A stretch of DNA of 64,000 nt, taken from assembly GCF_029504735.1 (NCBI RefSeq), contig NZ_JAQFIP010000004.1:62001-126000 (forward strand), written 5' to 3'. Every line of letters starts with the position of its first letter. The first letter of the stretch is position 1. Source of the stretch: Ereboglobus sp. PH5-10. Lineage in GTDB: Bacteria; Verrucomicrobiota; Verrucomicrobiia; Opitutales; Opitutaceae. A model generated the notes under the pieces. The model saw nothing but the letters and a program-made list of their open reading frames with translations, searched no databases and was not told the DNA's origin. Positions 25,759-34,702 of the stretch are shown piece by piece. The translations under genes and the position numbers were made by a program.

Positions 25759-27260
25759 AAACCTCCGGTCATTTTGCATCACTTGATATTATCGTTCTGG
25801 CTGCCTACTTCATGGCAACGCTGGGAATCGGCGCCGCCTGCTGGCGAAAAAGCAGGTCGGTTGACGGCTTCACCGCGGCGGAAAGCAGTTTGCCGGGCTG
25901 GCTGACCGGGCTTTCAATATTGGGAACGTATATAAGCAGCATTAGTTTTATCGCGCTTCCGGGAAAGGCGTTCGCGGCGAACTGGAACTCCTTTGTGTTC
26001 AGCCTTTCCATTCCTTTTGCGGCGTGGATTGGTGTGAAATATTTCCTGCCATTCTACCGCAACAGCGGATGCATCTCCGCATACACGCACCTCGAGGAGC
26101 GCTTCGGCGGCTGGGCGAGGACTTATGCGAGCGCCTGCTACCTGCTCACGCAAATGGCGCGCGTGGGAACGGTCACTTATTTAATGGCGCTGCCCATGAA
26201 CGTCCTGCTCGGCTGGGATATCAGGCTGATCATTCTCATCACCGGAATAAGCACCACGTTATACACATTCATCGGCGGCATCGTGGGCGTGATATGGACG
26301 GAGGCGGCGCAAACAGTCGTGCTTGTGCTGGGCGCGCTGGTGTGCGCGGTTTTGATGCTGGCCGGATTGCCCGAGGGGCCGGGGCAGTTGTTCCAGATCG
26401 CGTCGGCGCATGATAAATTCAGCCTCGGCAGTTTCGGCGCCAGCCTGGCGGAACCCACGTTTTGGGTGGTGCTGGTTTATGGCGTGGTAATCAACCTCCA
26501 AAACTTCGGCGTGGACCAAAACTACGTCCAGCGCTACCACGCCGCAAAATCCGACCGCGAGGCGCGCAAAAGCCTGTGGATGGGGGCGCTGCTGTATGTT
26601 CCCGTGTCGGCGGTGTTCTTTTTTATAGGAACCGCGCTGTTTGCGTATTATTTCACCCACGCGGGCGACCTTCCCCTTGAGTATCAAGCCGCCGACAAGA
26701 GCGACTACGTGTTTCCATGGTTCATCGTGAGCGTTTTGCCCCAGGGGATCACCGGCCTGCTCATAGCGTCGATTTTTGCCGCGGCGATGAGCACGATTTC
26801 GAGCAGCCTGAATTCGTCGGCCACGATATTTCTCAATGATTATTATCAGCGTTATATAAACAAGGCGGCAACGGAACGGCAGAGGATGCGGGTGCTGTAT
26901 ATTTCCACGATTGTGGTTGGAATAATCGGCACCACGCTTGCGTTCGGCATGATCAACGTAAAAAGCGCGCTGGACGCGTGGTGGACGCTGGCCGGGATAT
27001 TCGGCGGCGGCATGCTGGGACTGTTCCTCCTGGGATTCATCAGCCGCCGCGCCGGAAAGCCGTCCGGGGTAATCAGCGTGGCGGTCGGAATTTTGGTGAT
27101 TTTGTGGATGAGCGTTTCGCCCAAGCTCGGCTGGGTGCCGGAGGGGATGCGAAGCCCGTTTCATTCGTTTTTGACGATCGTGTTTGGCACGGCGGCGCTA
27201 CTGCTCACGGGATTGCTGGTGACCGCGTTCGCGCGGCCGCGGAAGCGCGACGGGGCATAG
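25755..27260 (+). CDS. Sodium:solute symporter (SSS family)
   Basis: The 501-residue transporter begins at a GTG (25755) overlapping the previous stop as GTGA, so it is translationally coupled. A longer ATG frame exists from 25707, but the coupled start gives the usual SSS N-terminus ([17 protein letters not shown] then the [10 protein letters not shown] loop). About 12-13 membrane helices are visible. Family segments include [47 protein letters not shown] and [17 protein letters not shown], the sodium-binding region of SSS proteins. Its place at the end of a sugar operon suggests uptake of the product released by the propeller enzyme; a sialic acid or other acidic sugar is plausible. Confidence 0.88.
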   Translation: MKTSGHFASLDIIVLAAYFMATLGIGAACWRKSRSVDGFTAAESSLPGWLTGLSILGTYISSISFIALPGKAFAANWNSFVFSLSIPFAAWIGVKYFLPFYRNSGCISAYTHLEERFGGWARTYASACYLLTQMARVGTVTYLMALPMNVLLGWDIRLIILITGISTTLYTFIGGIVGVIWTEAAQTVVLVLGALVCAVLMLAGLPEGPGQLFQIASAHDKFSLGSFGASLAEPTFWVVLVYGVVINLQNFGVDQNYVQRYHAAKSDREARKSLWMGALLYVPVSAVFFFIGTALFAYYFTHAGDLPLEYQAADKSDYVFPWFIVSVLPQGITGLLIASIFAAAMSTISSSLNSSATIFLNDYYQRYINKAATERQRMRVLYISTIVVGIIGTTLAFGMINVKSALDAWWTLAGIFGGGMLGLFLLGFISRRAGKPSGVISVAVGILVILWMSVSPKLGWVPEGMRSPFHSFLTIVFGTAALLLTGLLVTAFARPRKRDGA

Positions 27261-27289
27261 GGATTCGCGCACATTTCGTTTATTTTCTG

Positions 27290-27316
27290 CTTTCTTGAAA
27301 TTATTTTTTAAGAAAG
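27290..27316 (+). terminator. Possible terminator after the symporter gene
   Basis: CTTTCTTGAAA (27290-27300) pairs, with one G-U, with TTTTTTAAGAAAG (end 27316) around TTATT. It lies 30 bases past the stop codon. There is no T-run after the stem, so termination is plausible but not certain. Confidence 0.45.
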
Positions 27317-27370
27317 CGTGAAGTCGCGCGTTAACAGGCAAAGGTCACCACACATCCACCGACCCCAACA

Positions 27371-27913
27371 ATGAAACCGGAGCCATCCAACCATGAGCAA
27401 TCACGCACCACAAATGCGAACGACTTTGCGCGCGCAATCGTCAACGAATACCAAGGCCCGCTCACGCGCTACGCCACCCGCTTCCTCGGCGACGCCGACC
27501 GGGCGCGCGACGTCGTGCAGGACACCTTCATGCGCCTCATGGAGCGTCCGGTCGGCGAGGTGGACGGACATCTCGCCGAATGGCTTTTCACCGTCTGCCG
27601 CCACCGCGCGCTCGACATTCTTAGAAAGGAGGCCCGTATGAGCCGCTTTGAGGAAGGCCAGATCGAACGCGTCGCAACCGACGATCCGCGCCCCGGCCGC
27701 GCCCTCGAGCACGAGGAGGCTCACACCGCCATGCTGCGCCTCATCGACGGCCTGCCCGCCAGCCAGCAGGAGGTCATCCGCCTGAAGTTTCAAAACGGAT
27801 TCAGCTACAAGGAAATCAGCCGCATCACCGACCTCTCGGTCAGCCACGTCGGCGTCCTCATCCACAACGCCGTGCAACGCCTCCGCGCCGACTTCGCCGC
27901 GCAAAAATCGTAA
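27371..27913 (+). CDS. ECF-type RNA polymerase sigma factor
   Basis: The 180-residue protein has region 2 (AIVNEYQGPLTRYATRF then DVVQDTFMRLMERPVGEV with HLAEWLFTVCRHRALDIL, the -10 recognition and core-binding helices) and region 4 (LPASQQEVIRLKFQNGFSYK then EISRITDLSVSHVGVLIH for the -35). It is short and has no extra domain, as in group 4 sigma factors. The next gene, 21 bases on, codes for a membrane protein with an anti-sigma-like N-terminus, the common arrangement of a sigma factor with its regulator. It probably responds to an envelope signal. Confidence 0.93.
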   Translation: MKPEPSNHEQSRTTNANDFARAIVNEYQGPLTRYATRFLGDADRARDVVQDTFMRLMERPVGEVDGHLAEWLFTVCRHRALDILRKEARMSRFEEGQIERVATDDPRPGRALEHEEAHTAMLRLIDGLPASQQEVIRLKFQNGFSYKEISRITDLSVSHVGVLIHNAVQRLRADFAAQKS

Positions 27914-27933
27914 CACCAACGGGAGCCACAGAA

Positions 27934-30156
27934 ATGAAACACAACGACAACAACCACTCTTCCGACAACACGCCCGCGCCCCAATTCTCCGCCGACGACC
28001 CGCGCCTCACCGCCTACGCCCTCGGCGAAATGGACGCCGCCGAACGCGCCGTCTTCGAAACCGAAATCGCCGGCAACCCCGCCGCGCAAGCCGCCGTCGC
28101 CGAAATCCGCGCCCTCGCCGGGCAACTCGAAACCGTCTTCGCCGCCGAACCCGCGACGGAGCAAAAAAACGCGCCCATCACCCCCGAACAAATCGAGGAC
28201 TGGCGCGCCGCCCGCGAAGCCGAGGCACAAGAAGCGCGCAAGCGCGCGAAAAAACCGTTTCGCTTCCCGTATTTCCTCGTCGCCGGACTGGCGACGGCGT
28301 GTTTCGCAGTGGCGTTTTTCGCGATTCTGAAACCGGCGCACGATTCCCGACAGGCGGAAAAACTCGCCATGCAAAAAGCGCAAGCGATGTATGTCTCCCT
28401 GCCTGTCGAAGCCGAGTCCCGCGCGAAAGAGGCAAGCAGTGCTCCTGCAAGCGTTGCCAGTCGACCGACACCAGCGCAGACAGCCGCAACACTGGAGCGA
28501 TTCACGGTCACTGGGGAACGCCACGGACAGGCCAAGCTCATCATGGAACAGCGCGCGGCTGATAACGTGGTCACTGCCATCGCCATTGATTCCTTTGGAG
28601 AGCTCACTCAAGGTTCTGTCGGCGAATTCATGAAATACATGCCCGGCATTGGTGCCTCCGCTGTTTCGCAAAACCCCGGTGCCGAATCCTACACCCGCTA
28701 CGCCGACAATGGCTTTCTCGGCACCACTGAAAACCCGCTCTCGACCTTCTCCGCCGACATCGACACGGCCAGCTACACAAACGTCCGCCGATTCCTCAAT
28801 CGCGGACAGCGCCCGCCAGCCGACGCCGTGCGCGTCGAGGAGATGATAAACTACTTCGCCTACAACTACGCGCCGCCCGCGAAGGAAAGCGGCGCGCCCT
28901 TCGCCGCCACGATGGAAGTCGCCGCCGCGCCCTGGAATCCCGAGCATCGCCTCGTGCGCATCGGCATCAAGGGCCGCGAAGTCGCCGACGATTCGCGCCC
29001 GCCCGCCAACCTCGTTTTCCTGCTCGATGTCTCCGGCTCGATGGACGAACCCAACAAACTCCCGCTCGTGAAGGAATCCATGCGCATGCTCGTCAACCGC
29101 CTGCGCCCAAGCGACCGCATCGCCATCGTCACCTACGCAAACACGATCGACCTCGCCCTGCCCTCCACGGCGGTGAGTGAGAAAACCAAAATCCTCGACA
29201 CTCTCGACGCCCTCCGCGCCACCGGCGGCACCAACGGCGGCAAGGGCATCCAGCTCGCCTATGAAATTGCCAGGGCCAACTTCCTCAAGGAGGGCGCCAA
29301 CCGCGTCATTCTCTGCACAGACGGAGATTTTAACATCGGTGTCACCAGCAACGACGAGCTCGCCACCATGATCGAGGAAAAGGCCAAAAGCGGCGTCTTC
29401 CTTTCCGTCCTCGGATTCGGCATGGGCAACCTCAAGGACTCCCGGCTCCAGACACTCGCCAACAAAGGCAACGGCAACCACGGCTACATCGACAACCGCG
29501 CCGAGGCCCGCCGCCTCCTCGTCGAGCAAACCGCCGGCACTCTCGTCACCATCGCCAAGGACGTGAAACTCCAAGTCGAGTTCAATCCCGCGCAGGCCGC
29601 CGCGTATCGGCTTATTGGATACGAAAAGCGCCTCCTTGCGAAAGAGGATTTCAACAACGACAAAGCTGACGCCGGTGAAATCGGCGCGGGCCACACCGTC
29701 ACCGCCCTCTACGAGGTAATCCCCGCAAAATCCGCCGCGGGTGCGCCGAGTGCGACGTCCGCCGAAACCGACGCTCCCGTTTCAACCGTCGATCCCCTCA
29801 AATACCAGACCCAAACCGTCGTCACCACCGCGCCCAAGCTCGAACTCACGGGAGAGCTTCTCACTCTGAAAATCCGCTACAAGGCGCCGAGTGCCGACAT
29901 GAGCGACAAAATCGAGTTCACGCTCGAGGACAAAGGCGTGGCATTTGACGAGGCCAGTCCCGACTTCAAGTTCACCTGTTCGGTTGCCGCCTTCGCGATG
30001 CTGCTTCGCAACTCGCCCGACAAGGGCGTGGCGACCTACGACAGCGTCCTCGAATGGGCCGAGCCCGGCATGACCGGCGCAACCGGCGCCGAGCTCGAAC
30101 GCCGCGGCGAATTCACCGACCTCGTCCGCCGCGTCAAACAGATCGCGACGAACTGA
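27934..30156 (+). CDS. Membrane VWA protein: anti-sigma-like N-terminus, TonB-plug-like segment and YfbK-type VWA domain
   Basis: The 740-residue protein has three parts. Residues 1-100 (DDPRLTAYALGEMDAAERAV then EIAGNPAAQAAVAEIRALAG) look like an anti-sigma-factor domain, followed by one membrane helix (residues about 113-131). Residues about 188-240 (LERFTVTGERHGQAK; DSFGELTQGSVGEFMKYMPG) strongly recall the TonB-dependent-receptor plug of Opitutaceae-type receptors. Residues about 265-735 match YfbK-like von Willebrand A proteins, with the metal-adhesion site DVSGSM (residues 365-370), TGGTNGG and CTDGDFN. It follows an ECF sigma factor in the same operon. Likely role: membrane-bound signalling or assembly protein controlling the sigma factor. 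A hairpin lies at 30191-30211, after the stop. Confidence 0.82.
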   Translation: MKHNDNNHSSDNTPAPQFSADDPRLTAYALGEMDAAERAVFETEIAGNPAAQAAVAEIRALAGQLETVFAAEPATEQKNAPITPEQIEDWRAAREAEAQEARKRAKKPFRFPYFLVAGLATACFAVAFFAILKPAHDSRQAEKLAMQKAQAMYVSLPVEAESRAKEASSAPASVASRPTPAQTAATLERFTVTGERHGQAKLIMEQRAADNVVTAIAIDSFGELTQGSVGEFMKYMPGIGASAVSQNPGAESYTRYADNGFLGTTENPLSTFSADIDTASYTNVRRFLNRGQRPPADAVRVEEMINYFAYNYAPPAKESGAPFAATMEVAAAPWNPEHRLVRIGIKGREVADDSRPPANLVFLLDVSGSMDEPNKLPLVKESMRMLVNRLRPSDRIAIVTYANTIDLALPSTAVSEKTKILDTLDALRATGGTNGGKGIQLAYEIARANFLKEGANRVILCTDGDFNIGVTSNDELATMIEEKAKSGVFLSVLGFGMGNLKDSRLQTLANKGNGNHGYIDNRAEARRLLVEQTAGTLVTIAKDVKLQVEFNPAQAAAYRLIGYEKRLLAKEDFNNDKADAGEIGAGHTVTALYEVIPAKSAAGAPSATSAETDAPVSTVDPLKYQTQTVVTTAPKLELTGELLTLKIRYKAPSADMSDKIEFTLEDKGVAFDEASPDFKFTCSVAAFAMLLRNSPDKGVATYDSVLEWAEPGMTGATGAELERRGEFTDLVRRVKQIATN

Positions 30157-30190
30157 AACGGTTCAAACGAAACTGCCCCGTCCCTGGTGG

Positions 30191-30211
30191 GGCGCGCTCG
30201 CCGAGCGCGCC
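30191..30211 (+). terminator. Terminator-like hairpin after the VWA gene
   Basis: GGCGCGCTC (30191-30199) pairs perfectly with GAGCGCGCC (30203-30211) around GCC. It starts 35 bases past the stop codon. It has no T-run; a Rho-dependent or repeat-element role is equally possible. Confidence 0.5.
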
Positions 30212-30352
30212 GGGAACCACGAAAGACAAACGCGGCGGTTTTAGCGTTTTCGGCCGATAGTGACAGTCCGCCGGCACGGGCGAGTGTCCGCATGGAAAAC
30301 ATTTTCGCAAAGTATTGCGCACGCGGCCGCGCATTTTAAAGATGCGCAAACC

Positions 30353-31708
30353 ATGCGACATATCACACAGGACTCCGGATTCGGCCTGAAGACGGAACAA
30401 GTCAAACGCCGTCACATTCTTGTGAAGGCGGTGATCATCGGCCTGGTGTCGGGCGGGCTGGCGTGCGCGTTTCGCTGGACCTTGATGCAGGTGGAGCACG
30501 GACGCACCGGAGCGCTTGCATGGTTGCGGGAAAATGCGCACTGGGCTGCCGGCTTGCTGGCGGCGGTCGGCATCGGCGCGGCCGGGTGCGCGCTGGCCTT
30601 GTGGCTTGTGCGCCATTTCGCGCCGGAAACTTCGGGCAGCGGGATTCCACACTTAAAATCCGTCATGCTCGACCAAGCGGAAATGCGCTGGTGGCGGGTG
30701 ATCCCGGTCAAGTTCGCGGCGGGTGTGATCGGCATAGGCGCGGGCCTTGCGCTCGGGCGAGAGGGGCCGACAATCCAGATGGGCGGGGCGACGGGCCAAA
30801 TGGTTTCGCGGTGGTTTCGCGTGCGCGGCGGCGAGGGCGAGCGCAAGGCGCTCATGAGCGCGGGCGCTGCGGCGGGCTTGTCGGCGGCGTTCAACGCGCC
30901 GCTCGCGGGCGTCATGTTTGTGCTCGAGGAACTGCACGGCGTTTTTGCGCCGGTGTTGTTTGTGGCCGCTTTTGTGTCGTCGGTTGTCGCGGACATTGTG
31001 TGCCGTCTGCTTCTCGGCGCGTCGCCTGTTTTTGCCACGCCAAGCATCGCCGCGCCCACGCTGGCCGCGCTGCCGCTCGCCGCCGTGCTCGGCCTGGTGT
31101 GCGGGTTTGGCGGCGTGGCGTTCAACAAAGTGCTGCTTCGCAGCCTGGACTGGTTCGACGGTCTGCGTGCGCGCCGCTGGCCCGTGATCGCAATCGGCGC
31201 GCTTGCGGGCGCGGTGGTCGGGATCGCGGCGTGGACCTGCCCCGAAGTGGTCGGATCAGGTTCGCATCTCGCCGAGCACGCGCTGGGCGGCGGGCTCAAG
31301 GTGATCGGCGTCATCGCCTTGATGATGCTGGCGCGTTTTGCGCTGACGATGTGGAGTTTCGGCTCGGGCGCGGCGGGCGGCATTTTCGCGCCGCTGCTTG
31401 TCATCGGCGCGCTCGTCGGGCTCGCAACGGGGCACGCGGTGCACCAAGTGTGGCCGTCGCTTGTCGGACATCCGGAAATTTTTGCGGTGATTGGCATGGG
31501 CGGACTGCTGACGGCCATCGTGCGCGCGCCGCTCACGAGCATGGTGCTGATTATCGAGCTGACCGGAAAATACGATTTTATGCTGCCGGTGCTGACCTGC
31601 TCGCTGATCGCATACGGCGTGGCCGAGGCGATGAACTGCGCGCCGATCTACGAATCGCTGCGCCTGCGCGCGCTGGAAAAGTCCGCTGAAATCGCACCCG
31701 CCGCGTGA
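30353..31708 (+). CDS. clcA: ClC-family chloride/proton antiporter
   Basis: The 451-residue membrane protein carries the ClC chloride-selectivity motifs GSGIPHLK, GREGPTIQMG, GGIFAP and the Tyr near the end (APIYESL). The gating glutamate lies in GREGP. The proton-pathway glutamate is retained in the paired acidic residues of VMFVLEELHGVFAP, which argues for H+/Cl- exchange rather than a passive channel. About 16-18 helices are expected. The frame is open from 30260; MRHITQDSGF at 30353 is chosen since residues before it look non-coding. It lacks CBS domains. It is monocistronic and may help acid or osmotic tolerance. Confidence 0.92.
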   Translation: MRHITQDSGFGLKTEQVKRRHILVKAVIIGLVSGGLACAFRWTLMQVEHGRTGALAWLRENAHWAAGLLAAVGIGAAGCALALWLVRHFAPETSGSGIPHLKSVMLDQAEMRWWRVIPVKFAAGVIGIGAGLALGREGPTIQMGGATGQMVSRWFRVRGGEGERKALMSAGAAAGLSAAFNAPLAGVMFVLEELHGVFAPVLFVAAFVSSVVADIVCRLLLGASPVFATPSIAAPTLAALPLAAVLGLVCGFGGVAFNKVLLRSLDWFDGLRARRWPVIAIGALAGAVVGIAAWTCPEVVGSGSHLAEHALGGGLKVIGVIALMMLARFALTMWSFGSGAAGGIFAPLLVIGALVGLATGHAVHQVWPSLVGHPEIFAVIGMGGLLTAIVRAPLTSMVLIIELTGKYDFMLPVLTCSLIAYGVAEAMNCAPIYESLRLRALEKSAEIAPAA

Positions 31709-31766
31709 TTTTTGTCTTTTCTGCCGCGCCATTTTAGGAAGGCATCTTGTTTGAAAACCTTGACCC

Positions 31767-33398
31767 ATGACTCATAACTTCGACGTCCTTGTTGTCGGCA
31801 CCGGAATCGCCGGGCTGAGCTTTGCGCTGAAAACCGCGCGCGCCGGCCTCTCGGTGGCGCTTCTCACCAAGAAAAACAAGGCCGAGTCCAACACCAACCA
31901 CGCGCAAGGCGGCATCGCCGTCGTGATGTCGCAAACGGACGACTTCGAGGCGCATGTGCGCGACACGCTCGTGGCGGGCGACGGGTTGTGCAACGAAAAG
32001 GCCGTGCGCGAAATCGTCCGCGACGGGCCCGAGCGCGTCCGTGAATTGATCGACTTGGGGCTGGAGTTTTCGCGCGACAAATCGGGCGCGTTCGACCTCG
32101 GGCGCGAGGGCGGCCACAGCGCGCGGCGCATCCTGCACGTCAAGGACATGACCGGCAAGGCGGTCGAGGAGGCGCTGCTGCGCGCGATCGCGAACGAAAA
32201 ACGCATCAAGCTGCTCGAGCACTTTTTTGCCATCGACGTCGTCACATCGGCCAAGCTTCGGCTCGGCGGCGCCAATCGCATCGCCGGCCTCTACGCGCTC
32301 AATGTGCGCAAGCGCCGCGTTGAGGCGTTTCACGCGCCCGTCGTCGTGCTCTCGACCGGCGGCGCGGGCCAGGTCTACCGCTACACGACAAATCCCGGCA
32401 TCGCCACGGGCGACGGCATCGCGATGGCGTATCGCGCGGGCGTCGAGGTGCGCAACATGGAGTTCATCCAGTTTCACCCGACCGCGCTCTACTCGCTGAA
32501 AGGCGAGCGCTTTCTCATCAGCGAGGCGGTGCGCGGCGAGGGCGCGATCCTGCGCAATGCCGATGGCGCGGCGTTCATGAAACGCTACCACAAAATGGCC
32601 GACCTCGCGCCACGCGACATCGTGGCGCGCGCCATCGACGCCGAGATGAAAAAATCCGGCGCGCCCCATGTGTGGCTCGACATCACGCATCGCGACAGGG
32701 CGTTTCTGCGCGGCCGATTCCCGCAAATTTTCGAGACATGCCTCGCGCTCGGCATCGACATCTCCCGCGACAAAATCCCCGTCGTGCCCGCCGCGCACTA
32801 CACTTGCGGAGGCGTGGCCACCAATCTTTCCGCCGAAACCTCGCTGCCCGGGCTCTACGCCTGCGGCGAGGCGGCCTGCACCGGCCTGCACGGCGCGAAC
32901 CGGCTCGCCAGCAACTCGCTGCTCGAAGCCGTCGTGCTCGCGCATCGCGGCGCGCTTTCCGTCATAAAATACACCGGCGCGCTCAAAAGTGAAAAACGCA
33001 AACGCGCCGCGAGCCCGAAGATTCCCGCGTGGCGCGACCTCGGCGGCGGCGACGAGGACGAGCGCGTGGTCATCGCGCACAACTGGGACGAGCTCCGCTC
33101 CACGATGTGGGATTACGTGAGCATCCTGCGCACATCGAAGCGGCTCGCGCGCGCCCGGCGCCGCATCGCCAATCTCGCGCACGAAACGCACGAGTATTAC
33201 TGGAATTTTTCCGTCGATCCGCGCCTGCTCGAGCTGCGCAACTTGATACAAGTCGCCGAACTCGTCGTGAAGTGCGCGCAACAGCGCAAGGAAAGCCGCG
33301 GGCTGCACGCGATCGTTGACCATCCGAAAAAATTGAAAGCCGCGCGCGACTCCCGGGCGCGCAGCAGAAACGAGCAGCCCCGCCGGCCGAAGGCCTGA
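31767..33398 (+). CDS. nadB: L-aspartate oxidase
   Basis: NadB is the flavoenzyme that oxidises aspartate to iminoaspartate for NAD synthesis. The 543-residue protein shows the FAD dinucleotide loop DVLVVGTGIAGLSFALKTA, NTNHAQGGIAVVM, GGAGQVYRYTTNP, EFIQFHPTALYSLKGERFL (the HPTAL region contains catalytic residues), PAAHYTCGGVATNLSAET and GANRLASNSLLEAVV. The C-terminal helical extension (LHAIVDHPKKLKAARDSRAR) continues beyond the usual family end. nadA and nadC are not adjacent. It is convergent with the ABC exporter genes. Confidence 0.96.
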   Translation: MTHNFDVLVVGTGIAGLSFALKTARAGLSVALLTKKNKAESNTNHAQGGIAVVMSQTDDFEAHVRDTLVAGDGLCNEKAVREIVRDGPERVRELIDLGLEFSRDKSGAFDLGREGGHSARRILHVKDMTGKAVEEALLRAIANEKRIKLLEHFFAIDVVTSAKLRLGGANRIAGLYALNVRKRRVEAFHAPVVVLSTGGAGQVYRYTTNPGIATGDGIAMAYRAGVEVRNMEFIQFHPTALYSLKGERFLISEAVRGEGAILRNADGAAFMKRYHKMADLAPRDIVARAIDAEMKKSGAPHVWLDITHRDRAFLRGRFPQIFETCLALGIDISRDKIPVVPAAHYTCGGVATNLSAETSLPGLYACGEAACTGLHGANRLASNSLLEAVVLAHRGALSVIKYTGALKSEKRKRAASPKIPAWRDLGGGDEDERVVIAHNWDELRSTMWDYVSILRTSKRLARARRRIANLAHETHEYYWNFSVDPRLLELRNLIQVAELVVKCAQQRKESRGLHAIVDHPKKLKAARDSRARSRNEQPRRPKA

Positions 33399-33408
33399 AG
33401 CCCCCGCG

Positions 33409-34617
33409 TCAGGACAAAGGCGAGAGCGTTTCAGCCACGGGCACGCGGTAGGCCTTTACCGCGGGGATGATTCCGCCGAGCGCGCCGAGCGCGATCATGC
33501 CGAGCGGGCACCACACCAGAACCGCGTGCCACGCGGCCACGGAAATGACGACGCCCGTTTGTTCGCGAATCAATTCCGCCGCGCCCGTCATCAGCACAAA
33601 ATACACGACAAAGCCGCACGCCGCGCCAAGCGCGCCAATCACCATCGACTCCAGCACCACGCCGCCAAACACCGTGCCGCGACGGGCGCCCAGAGCGCGC
33701 AGGATCGCGATGTCGCGCTGCCTCGTGCTCATCGACGCGTAGATGCTCGCGAGCACGGAGCCCGCCGCGACCAGGACGACAACAAACGCCACCAGCGCCA
33801 GCACGCGGTCAAACCAGCCGATCTTGTTGAAAAAATCCGCGATGATCGCGCTCGTCGGATAGGCAAACGTGAGGCGCCCGCCCTGCTTGTTGTAATACTG
33901 GTCGAGCGCAAATCCCGCCGACGGCGCGCGCAGCCGCACAAGCACCGCGCTCAACTCCGAGCGCGACGACTCGGCGTGCCCCGCCATGTGACGCGCGCCA
34001 TCGAGCGGTATCCAGATCACACGGTCGGCGGGCGTGTTGGTCGGCGCGAGGATGCCGGCGACCCTGTATTCCTCGTCGTGCTCGTGATCGGGCGCATGGG
34101 CGAGTCCATGGCTGGGACGAAACACCGAGCCGACGGAGAGCCCGAGTTGCGCGGCGGCGAAACTGCCGGCCAGCGCCTCGCGCGAATGCGCGCCCGGCAA
34201 AAAGACCTTCCCCTGCGCAATCGTGAATTTTGTCCCGCTCGTGTGCTCGGCATCCGTGAACAACTCCGGCACTGTGCCGACGATGCGCCAGCCTTTGTAG
34301 TTGTCGCCGGTGGCGACGGGAATGGCCGCCTTCACCGCGGGGTGCTTTTTAATGCGCTCGTAGTCGGCGTCCAAAATATTTCCGGGCGAGGACTCCATGT
34401 GAAAAATGGCGTTCAGCACGATCTGCAATTCCGAGCCTCGCGCGGCGAGCACGCCGTCGAAACTCGTGCTGGTTTCCAAGAACGCGCGCTGCGATTGCGC
34501 CCTCACCATCCACACCGTCATGAGCAGGCCGGTCGCCAGCGCGATGCTGGCCGCGGTGACAAGCGTCGAAAGCGCGTGCTGGCGCAGGCTGCGATAAATG
34601 ATGAGCGGGATGGTCAT
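33409..34617 (-). CDS. ABC transporter permease (FtsX/MacB type)
   Basis: The 402-residue protein has an N-terminal membrane helix (residues about 12-30), a large extracytoplasmic domain (SFDGVLAARGSELQIVLNAI to GGRLTFAYPTS), then three helices near the C-terminus (VLALVAFVVVLVAAGSVLAS; VIGALGAACGFVVYFVL; VLVWCPLGMIALGALGG), the classic MacB/LolCE/FtsX layout. TRQRDIAILRALGARRG is the conserved cytoplasmic coupling loop. The frame opens far upstream, but MTIPLIIYRSLRQHALSTLV is the real start; a heptamer repeat lies just before it. It pairs with the ATP-binding gene directly upstream. Cargo unknown: envelope lipid, lipoprotein or peptide export. Confidence 0.9.
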   Translation of the reverse strand: MTIPLIIYRSLRQHALSTLVTAASIALATGLLMTVWMVRAQSQRAFLETSTSFDGVLAARGSELQIVLNAIFHMESSPGNILDADYERIKKHPAVKAAIPVATGDNYKGWRIVGTVPELFTDAEHTSGTKFTIAQGKVFLPGAHSREALAGSFAAAQLGLSVGSVFRPSHGLAHAPDHEHDEEYRVAGILAPTNTPADRVIWIPLDGARHMAGHAESSRSELSAVLVRLRAPSAGFALDQYYNKQGGRLTFAYPTSAIIADFFNKIGWFDRVLALVAFVVVLVAAGSVLASIYASMSTRQRDIAILRALGARRGTVFGGVVLESMVIGALGAACGFVVYFVLMTGAAELIREQTGVVISVAAWHAVLVWCPLGMIALGALGGIIPAVKAYRVPVAETLSPLS

Positions 34618-34620
34618 TTG

Positions 34621-34648
34621 AATGCGGAATGAGGAATGAGGAATGCGA
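34621..34648. repeat. Four heptamer repeats of AATGCGG/AATGAGG type
   Basis: Four 7-base units run to within a few bases of the permease start codon (34617). The same heptamer family, read on the other strand, is present inside rsmB (61604-61638). Confidence 0.8.
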
Positions 34649-34702
34649 AACGAATCCCGGGGCTTCGCCCTGCCTGATATGTGATTCTGTCGATGCCGTT
34701 TT

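Noticed and set aside
31734-33323. 529-residue open frame on the minus strand
   Set aside because: It is antisense to nadB, whose family motifs are complete; the antisense protein has none.
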